Shown here one piece after another: positions 57,252 to 64,000 of a DNA stretch of 64,000 bases. The DNA lies in assembly GCF_000959365.1 (NCBI RefSeq), contig NZ_CP009555.1:744001-808000 (forward strand), given 5' to 3'. A program made the translations under genes and the position numbers. How positions within the stretch are numbered: the first letter of the stretch is position 1; every line of letters starts with the position of its first letter. The notes beneath the pieces are model-generated. The model was not told where the DNA came from. It saw only the letters and a program-made list of their open reading frames with translations, and made no database searches. This DNA comes from Burkholderia oklahomensis C6786 (GTDB taxonomy: Bacteria > Pseudomonadota > Gammaproteobacteria > Burkholderiales > Burkholderiaceae).

Positions 57252-57562
57252 GCTTCCTCCATCACGCACTGCAGCGGATGCCCGGCCTGCCGCGCATGGG
57301 TAACGACTTGCTCGACTTTGGTCGACGCGATGTCTCGCGTATAGACCCCACAAACCCCCCGCCCTTCGCGATGCACCTTCAACATAATCTGCGTGGCCGT
57401 TTCGCGATCCTTCTTGAAATACTCCTGCACGATCATCACGACGAATTCCATTGGCGTGAAGTCATCGTTCAGGAGCACCACCTTGTACATCGAAGGCGGC
57501 TTGAGCTTCTGCTCCTTGCGTTCCAGGACGGTGCTGTCCTGCTTGTCCGGGATAATCGCCAT
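57248..57562 (-). CDS. clpS: ClpS adaptor protein
   Basis: 104 residues. ClpS core [45 protein letters not shown]. The N-end-rule pocket residues (NDD-x-T, H in the K-V-H-x-x-G motif) are intact. Binds the ClpA N-domain and hands over proteins with N-terminal bulky residues. First gene of clpSA. Confidence 0.96.
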   Translation of the reverse strand: MAIIPDKQDSTVLERKEQKLKPPSMYKVVLLNDDFTPMEFVVMIVQEYFKKDRETATQIMLKVHREGRGVCGVYTRDIASTKVEQVVTHARQAGHPLQCVMEEA

Positions 57563-57662
57563 ACACCCATTCTAAACAACTCGGACAGGCCCGCAATCCT
57601 GTCGTTAACCGACTGACCAGCCGGCGCCCTCCCCGGCTCCCCACGTGCGGCAGCGTCCCTCT

Positions 57663-57708
57663 CACATCGAACGGGAGCCGGCTGCGGGGCCGGCTCCCGT
57701 TCGATGTG
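57663..57708. repeat. 20-bp perfect inverted repeat upstream of clpS and cspA
   Basis: The arms CACATCGAACGGGAGCCGGC and its exact complement enclose only six bases (TGCGGG). A 20-bp perfect stem is far stronger than a normal terminator, and no T-tract follows. It lies in the divergent region between clpS and cspA. Confidence 0.7.
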
Positions 57709-58091
57709 CAAGCATGCGGCGTGCCGCCCGCGCACTGTGCATGGATCGAGTATCCCACAACGCGGACAACCTCGAACGCGCGTCACTCGAGCCTGGTATG
57801 TGCGACGATTATGCGACTTTTCAAGCCGCCTCGCTCGCCCCGACACTGCGAAGCAAAGCGGGATAAACCCTGAAAATGGGTTCTTTACAACGTCCCCGTA
57901 TACGTCTAAAAATTTTCTTGACACTCCATTAAAGAGCGCCAACAATCAAGCTGGCACTTTTTTCAATTTGTCTTTGACAATCGAAAGAGGCCGAGGTGAG
58001 CTTGTGAGGGGGGAACGGCTGCGTATGCCGGTCGTTTAGCTTTTCGAGCGTGCTCGTTGTAAGTAGCGACTGTGTGACAGGGGAAGTAGGT
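57709..58091 (+). promoter_or_regulatory. cspA leader region
   Basis: About 380 bases without a gene. The part from about 57870 is AT-rich (AAAATTTTCTTGACACTCC), with TTGACA at 57919, a candidate -35. The 5' leader of the cold-shock gene would be about 140 bases or more, as usual for cspA genes, where it folds as a thermosensor. The clpS promoter must also lie to the left. Confidence 0.5.
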
Positions 58092-58295
58092 ATGGCAACT
58101 GGTATTGTCAAATGGTTCAATGACGCGAAGGGCTTCGGCTTCATCACGCCCGACGAAGGCGGCGAAGATCTGTTTGCACATTTCTCGGCGATCAACATGC
58201 AGGGCTTCAAGACCCTGAAGGAAGGCCAAAAGGTCAGCTTCGAGGTTGTGCAGGGCCCGAAGGGTAAGCAGGCGTCGAACATCCAAGCTGCTTGA
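58092..58295 (+). CDS. Cold-shock protein CspA family
   Basis: 67 residues, ATG 58092 after TAGG. Intact RNP1 KGFGFITP (about 15) and RNP2-like LFAHFSAI. An OB-fold RNA/ssDNA-binding chaperone induced on cold shock or at growth transitions. Followed by a strong terminator. Confidence 0.95.
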   Translation: MATGIVKWFNDAKGFGFITPDEGGEDLFAHFSAINMQGFKTLKEGQKVSFEVVQGPKGKQASNIQAA

Positions 58296-58317
58296 GGGCC
58301 GTCTGGATCAGGAATAG

Positions 58318-58346
58318 AAAACCCGGCTTCCAGCCGGGTTTTTTTT
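58318..58346 (+). terminator. Terminator of the cold-shock gene
   Basis: AAAACCCGGCT / AGCCGGGTTTT, 11-bp stem with a 3-base loop and eight T's. Confidence 0.9.
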
Positions 58347-58418
58347 CGCCCGCCCGTCGGGCGCCGCGAGCCGCGAGCCGAGCGTGCGCTCGGTCGCCGA
58401 ACTCGGCCGCAACGCATT

Positions 58419-60005
58419 TCAAACGACTTTCAGCGTTCCCATCATCCCGAGATCCTCGTGCTCGAGGATATGGCAATGAAACATCCGCTCGCCGCGCTCC
58501 GTCTGCGTCGTGAGGATGCGCACGCTCTCGCCCTTCCGAACGTTCACCGTGTCGCGCCATGCGCGATAGGGCTCCGGCGCCGTCTTCCCCGCCGTCTCGC
58601 GCTCGATCACCTGGAACTGCGTGCCGTGCAGATGAAACGGATGATCCATGTCGGTTTCGTTACGAATCGTCCACGACTCGACATCGCCGCGCCGGCTCGT
58701 CAACGTCGCACGATGCGGCTCGAACGTCGCGCCGTTCACCATGAAGCGCATGCCGGCCGGTCGGCCGTGCGCGCCCGCGCGCATCATCGCGTCCATGTCC
58801 ATCTGCTCGCCGAACACGACTTCCTTGCGCGCGACGGGCTCGCCGAGCGCGGGCACCGCGCGCAGCCGCTCGGGCAGCGCGCGCGGCGCGGCGGGCTCGA
58901 ACGCGACGTCGGCGAGCGGCTGCGCGGGATCGGGCGGCAGGCCGCCATGCTCGGCGTCCGACATCGACATCTTGCCGCGGTCGTACTCGAGTGCCGTCAG
59001 CACCGCGCGCGACGCCTTATCGCCCGCGCGCACGACGAGCTCGGCGCGCTCGCCCGGCGCGAGCAGCAGCGACGTCACGTCGCGCGGCGCATCGAACAGG
59101 CCGCCATCAGTGCCGACGTGCGCGAACAATCGCCCGTCATCGAACGCGATGTGCAGATAGCGCGCGCTGCACGCGTTCCACACGCGCCAGCGCTCGTCGC
59201 CGGTGAGTGAAATGCGCGGCCGGCGCGCACCGTTGACGAGCACGAACTGGCCTTGGCGGCCGTTCATCCAGTCCATCATGCCGCTCGGTGCAATCGTGCC
59301 GTCGCGTGCAAGCTTGAGATCGGAGACGAATAGATGCCGCTCGGGCCAGCCGGCGAGCGGATCGTCGGCCGCTCGCACGACGAACGGCCCCGCGAGCCCG
59401 CGAAACACCTGCTCGGCCGTCATCATGTGCGGATGCGGGTGATACCAGTACGTGCCCGCGCTCCCCTTCGGCAGCGTGAACCGATAGACATGCGTCGCGC
59501 CCGGCGCGACGAGATCGGACGGATTGCCGTCCTGTTCGGGCGGCACGGGCAGCCCGTGCCAGTGGATCGTCGACGGCTGCGGCAGGCGATTGACGAAGCG
59601 GATCTCGACCGTGTCGCCTTCGCGCACGTCGATGAGCGGCCCGACCGCCGGCCCCCGCGCGCCCGCGCCGAATTGCCAGAACGTCGTCGGCGCGGCGCCC
59701 GGCAGCAGCGCACGCGCGACGGGCTGCGCGGTGAGCGTCGCGCGGAATACGCCCGGCTCGCGGCTCTCGTTCGCGAGCACGCGCAGCGCGGCGAGCGACG
59801 CGCCCGCAGGCAGCGCGTCCGCAGCCGCGAGCGCGGGCGGCGCAGGCTTGCCGTGCCGCCCGCGGGCGGGCGCGGGCTTCATGTCCGGCATGTCGCCCAT
59901 CCCTTCCATGCCGTCCATCGCGCGGCCCGCGGCGAACGCGCCGCGCGCGAGGAGCGACGCGACGGCTGCCGCCAGCGCGCTCGAAAGAAAATGTCTGCGC
60001 AACAT
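58419..60005 (-). CDS. Periplasmic multicopper oxidase
   Basis: 528 residues from ATG 60005, with a Tat-less signal peptide (MLRRHFLSSALAAAVASLLA) and then an unusual Met-rich stretch with seven or so Met in about 20 residues (MDGMEGMGDMPDM). All four copper motifs are present: HWHG (~160), YWYHPHPH (~202), HPFHLHG (~450) and HCHILEHEDLGMM (~505). Length and layout fit CueO/CumA-type laccases that oxidise Cu(I) or Mn(II). Its Met-rich segment suggests Cu(I) binding. Monocistronic. Confidence 0.88.
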   Translation of the reverse strand: MLRRHFLSSALAAAVASLLARGAFAAGRAMDGMEGMGDMPDMKPAPARGRHGKPAPPALAAADALPAGASLAALRVLANESREPGVFRATLTAQPVARALLPGAAPTTFWQFGAGARGPAVGPLIDVREGDTVEIRFVNRLPQPSTIHWHGLPVPPEQDGNPSDLVAPGATHVYRFTLPKGSAGTYWYHPHPHMMTAEQVFRGLAGPFVVRAADDPLAGWPERHLFVSDLKLARDGTIAPSGMMDWMNGRQGQFVLVNGARRPRISLTGDERWRVWNACSARYLHIAFDDGRLFAHVGTDGGLFDAPRDVTSLLLAPGERAELVVRAGDKASRAVLTALEYDRGKMSMSDAEHGGLPPDPAQPLADVAFEPAAPRALPERLRAVPALGEPVARKEVVFGEQMDMDAMMRAGAHGRPAGMRFMVNGATFEPHRATLTSRRGDVESWTIRNETDMDHPFHLHGTQFQVIERETAGKTAPEPYRAWRDTVNVRKGESVRILTTQTERGERMFHCHILEHEDLGMMGTLKVV

Positions 60006-60112
60006 CGATCGGTTCCTGTGTCGCTGAAACGGAGATTCCGACGATACACCAGTCCGCATGCGCGCCGCTCACCGCTTGCGGTCGCTGCGCGCATGCGCCG
60101 CATCAAAATGAA

Positions 60113-60145
60113 ACACCCCGGCGGGCGCGAGGCCCGCCGGGGTGT
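60113..60145 (-). terminator. Terminator of icd
   Basis: ACACCCCGGCGGGC / GCCCGCCGGGGTGT, 14-bp perfect stem with a GCGAG loop and TTTCATTTT on the minus strand. Confidence 0.85.
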
Positions 60146-60172
60146 CGTTCGACATCGGCCGAGCCGACGCGC

Positions 60173-61432
<1,260 letters not shown>

Positions 61433-61582
61433 GATCGACTCCAGTGATATGGCTGGGCTGGTGGGTATCTGGTTTTGCGCGGTCGGGCGGCGGCGCCTGC
61501 CCGGCGCCGACAACAGCGAGCCGCTATTCTAGCGCTCCCGCGGCGCAGGGCGGCGCGAACCTGGCGTGTCGGCCCCGCACAA

Positions 61583-61596
61583 GTCTTATATAAGAC
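61583..61596. promoter_or_regulatory. 14-bp palindrome in icd/rluE divergent region
   Basis: GTCTTATATAAGAC, perfect dyad. A partial repeat, AAAGACTTG, follows. It sits about 150 bases upstream of icd and 96 upstream of rluE. A repressor or activator site for a metabolic regulator is likely, but the factor is unknown. Confidence 0.45.
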
Positions 61597-61691
61597 AAAA
61601 GACTTGCCGTTCCGTATTATGCATTAAGATTCCGCCATTTGCCATAGAACGCGGCCCGCGTTGCGCCGCGCGCCACCGCGAGCCTTGCCCC

Positions 61692-62270
61692 ATGCACCTC
61701 ATCGCTCTCAACAAGCCGTTCGGCACGATCTGCCAGTTCTCCCCGCACGAAACCCGCGGATCGCTCGGCGACTGGGTGAAGACGCCCGGCGTCTATCCGG
61801 CGGGCCGCCTCGACGCCGACAGCGAAGGGCTCCTCCTCCTTACCGACGACGGCGCGCTGCAGGCGAAGATCGCCGAGCCGCGCCACAAGCTCGTCAAGCG
61901 CTACTGGGCGCAGGTCGAGGGCGCGCCGGATGCGGGCGCGCTCGCGACGCTCGAGCGCGGCGTCGACCTCGGCGACTATGTGACCCGCCCATGCCGCGCG
62001 CGCTTCGTCACGCCGCCCGACACGCTCTGGCCGCGCAACCCGCCGGTCCGCTACCGCGCGGCGATCCCGACGACCTGGATCGAGCTCGAGATCGCCGAGG
62101 GCAAGAACCGCCAGGTGCGGCGGATGACCGCAGCGGTCGGCTTCCCGACGCTGCGCCTCATCCGGGTCGGCATCGGCGCGCTCGACCTGTTCGCGCTCGG
62201 CCTCGCGCCCGGCGAAACCCGCGAGCTGCCGCCGCGCGCGCCGTGGGAGCGCGCAAAGCGGCCCGGATGA
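61692..62270 (+). CDS. rluE: RluE-type 23S rRNA pseudouridine synthase
   Basis: 192 residues from ATG 61692. No S4 domain; short form that starts straight at ALNKPFGTICQFSPHE, catalytic Asp in GRLDADSEGLLLLTDDG (about 39-55) and GKNRQVRRMTAAVG. Length and lack of S4 fit RluE, which modifies U2457 of 23S rRNA. Confidence 0.88.
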   Translation: MHLIALNKPFGTICQFSPHETRGSLGDWVKTPGVYPAGRLDADSEGLLLLTDDGALQAKIAEPRHKLVKRYWAQVEGAPDAGALATLERGVDLGDYVTRPCRARFVTPPDTLWPRNPPVRYRAAIPTTWIELEIAEGKNRQVRRMTAAVGFPTLRLIRVGIGALDLFALGLAPGETRELPPRAPWERAKRPG

Positions 62271-62533
62271 CATTTCGGTGACGCGCGAAACCGTGCGTCA
62301 ACCGAGCGCGAACCCGACGCGTTAAACGACGCAGATGCCACTTCCAGCTATCCGGCATTGGCGACCGAACCGCAGGCCCGTCGCTCGAGCGACGACCCGC
62401 AGCGGACAGGCCGCCCGCAGCGCGACGAGATTTTTCTCGATGCGCCTGTCAACCGAAAGGTGGATGGCACGTTAGACGACATGACTCCTATGCCGGGTCA
62501 TTTGGTTAATTAACTAAAGCTGAGGAACACAAC
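62271..62533. other. Leader/promoter region before the Lys-rich gene
   Basis: AT-richer towards 62490-62520 (TTTGGTTAATTAACTAAAG), with GAGGAA near the start codon. No gene found. Confidence 0.35.
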
Positions 62534-62749
62534 ATGAACAAACTGATCGCCGCTCTGGTCGCTGGTCTCTTCGCAACGGCTGCTTTCGCGCAAGCTTCGG
62601 CTCCGGCCGCCGCTTCGGCTCCGGCTGAGAAGGCTGAAGCTGCTTCGGCACCGGCTAAGAAGGCCCACAAGAAGCACGCTCACAAGAAGCATGCGAAGAA
62701 GGCGAAGGAAGCCAGCGCTGCTGAAGCCCCGGCTGCTGCTTCGAACTAA
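62534..62749 (+). CDS. Small exported Ala/Lys/His-rich peptide
   Basis: 71 residues. Signal peptide 1-19 (MNKLIAALVAGLFATAAFA), then a region dominated by Ala, Ser, Pro and Lys with KKAHKKHAHKKHAKKAKE. Highly cationic and unstructured after export. It resembles acid-shock or metal/nucleic-acid-binding small exported proteins by composition only. Codons in the repeats vary (GCTTCGGCTCCGGC units), which looks like recent local duplication. A terminator follows. Confidence 0.6.
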   Translation: MNKLIAALVAGLFATAAFAQASAPAAASAPAEKAEAASAPAKKAHKKHAHKKHAKKAKEASAAEAPAAASN

Positions 62750-62806
62750 GTAAGCAAGTTGTAAGACGCAGTTAAGAACACGTTGTTGCCGTTCTGACGG
62801 CGTTGC

Positions 62807-62841
62807 AAGGCAGATCACCGCGAGGCGATCTGCCTTTTCTT
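62807..62841 (+). terminator. Terminator after the Lys-rich peptide gene
   Basis: AAGGCAGATC / GATCTGCCTT stem with a 10-base loop and a TTTTCTTTTT tract. Confidence 0.8.
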
Positions 62842-62936
62842 TTTGTTTGCCCGCTTCGCGCTGCGCGCCCGATCCGCGCGCGACGCCGCGCTTCGCGTAC
62901 CATGCGGGTCTCGAATTCCCGATAGGAGCCCAAGCC

Positions 62937-63446
62937 GTGCGATTTTCCCCGCGCTCTTCGCTCGCCCGTCTCGCGCGAGCCGCCGTCATTCCGGTCGCGC
63001 TCGCGCTCGCCGCGGGCGGCATGCACGCCGCGTTTGCGCAGACCGCGCAGCTGCCGCCCGGCGCGAAGCAGCCGAGCGAATTCCCGCGCGTCAAGCTGCG
63101 CGCCGGCATGTACGTGATCGACGCGGCCGTCGCCGCGAACGACGCCGATCGCGAGCAAGGTCTCATGTACCGCTCGCAGCTCGCGCCGAACGAAGGCATG
63201 CTGTTCGTGTTCAACGAGAACGCCGTGCATTGCTTCTGGATGAAGAACACGCTGATCCCGCTGTCGATCGCGTTCGTCCGCGCGGACGGCACGATCACCG
63301 ACATCGACGAGATGAAGGCCGAGACGACCGACAACCACTGCCCGCGCAACAACGGCGTCTATGCGCTCGAGATGAGCCGCGGCTGGTTCGCCGCGAAGGG
63401 CATCAAGCCGGGAATGAAGATCGACGGACTGCCGAAGCCGCAGTGA
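62937..63446 (+). CDS. Exported DUF192 domain protein
   Basis: 169 residues from GTG 62937, eight bases after TAGGAG; the frame extends further upstream without a start signal. Signal peptide ends near AFAQTAQ. DUF192 motifs [22 protein letters not shown] and [10 protein letters not shown] are all present. The family is small, exported and of unknown role. Confidence 0.85.
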   Translation: MRFSPRSSLARLARAAVIPVALALAAGGMHAAFAQTAQLPPGAKQPSEFPRVKLRAGMYVIDAAVAANDADREQGLMYRSQLAPNEGMLFVFNENAVHCFWMKNTLIPLSIAFVRADGTITDIDEMKAETTDNHCPRNNGVYALEMSRGWFAAKGIKPGMKIDGLPKPQ

Positions 63447-63483
63447 CGCCGGCGGCCGATGCGCGCCGCTCGTCCCCGCCCGG

Positions 63484-63508
63484 AAGCCGGCCGAGCGCCG
63501 GCTTTTTT
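63484..63508 (+). terminator. Terminator of the DUF192 gene
   Basis: AAGCCGGC / GCCGGCTT, 8-bp stem with a 5-base loop and TTTTTT. Confidence 0.8.
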
Positions 63509-63624
63509 GCGCGCGCCGTCTTCGTGCGCGGGCGGCGCCGATCGATGCGCCGCCGGCGGCAAAGGCTTGATTGCCGATACATCGCCCGCATCTGCAAAAG
63601 CCTCGAGCAAGCGCTATGCTTTAA

Positions 63625-64000
<376 letters not shown>

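Overview
The window looks like a stretch of the large chromosome of a Burkholderia, most probably of the pseudomallei/thailandensis group. The reasons are the strongly GC-rich core with C/G-ended codons, the housekeeping gene order (ispH-slpA-radC-rpmB-rpmG, nadB/nadC/nadA, rsmB-purN, ribF-ileS-lspA-coaBC-dut, clpS-clpA, cspA, icd, a second-type fusA) and the IS5-type insertion sequence remnants. The genus is inferred from protein families and layout, not from a database search.

Region 1 (1-7271) is an accessory island with visibly lower GC. It carries a small membrane protein, a TPR-like gene followed by a HEPN-type gene interrupted in a run of seven A/T bases, a three-helix membrane protein, a PIN-like protein, a serine recombinase with TGTCC/GGACA dyads upstream, and an FRG-domain protein. 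Its right edge (6064-7271) is non-coding, with TCTCCAA repeats and short direct repeats. Region 2 (7272-13840) is core-like metabolism: an XRE-cupin regulator divergent from a class II aldolase / DHDPS-family / MOSC operon, an alpha/beta hydrolase and two LysR regulators.

Region 3 (13891-21638) is the most interesting part. A compact six-gene operon on the minus strand (20698 to 15158) starts with a 77-residue peptide made of a short leader and three 17-residue repeats containing an invariant VANVKYAQRND. It continues with a JmjC/cupin hydroxylase, an MFS exporter, a methyltransferase, an unrecognised protein and a methyltransferase-DUF2087 fusion. This has the architecture of a ribosomally made, post-translationally modified peptide (RiPP) pathway of a type I do not recognise. 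A strong promoter overlapped by a perfect dyad lies upstream, and a stem-loop separates the peptide gene from the enzymes. The block is flanked by two directly oriented, defective copies of one IS5-type element, and TACGATAG occurs at both outer boundaries, so the cluster looks like composite-transposon or IS-recombination cargo.

Region 4 (21998-64000) is conserved core genome: copC, rsuA, an NAD-binding epimerase-like gene, a CDP-6-deoxy-glucoseen-reductase-like flavoprotein, an ArgD-type aminotransferase, a GNAT enzyme, a DUF2278 protein, the branched-chain amino acid ABC genes livHMGF, ispH, an SlpA-type FKBP, radC, rpmB-rpmG, the NAD biosynthesis genes nadB and nadA-nadC, a fatty acid desaturase, an MscS channel, rsmB-purN, ribF, ileS-lspA-coaBC-dut, two membrane/exported proteins, an amino acid permease, clpS-clpA, cspA, a multicopper oxidase, icd, rluE, a Lys/His-rich exported peptide, a DUF192 protein and the start of fusA. 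Intrinsic terminators punctuate most convergent boundaries.
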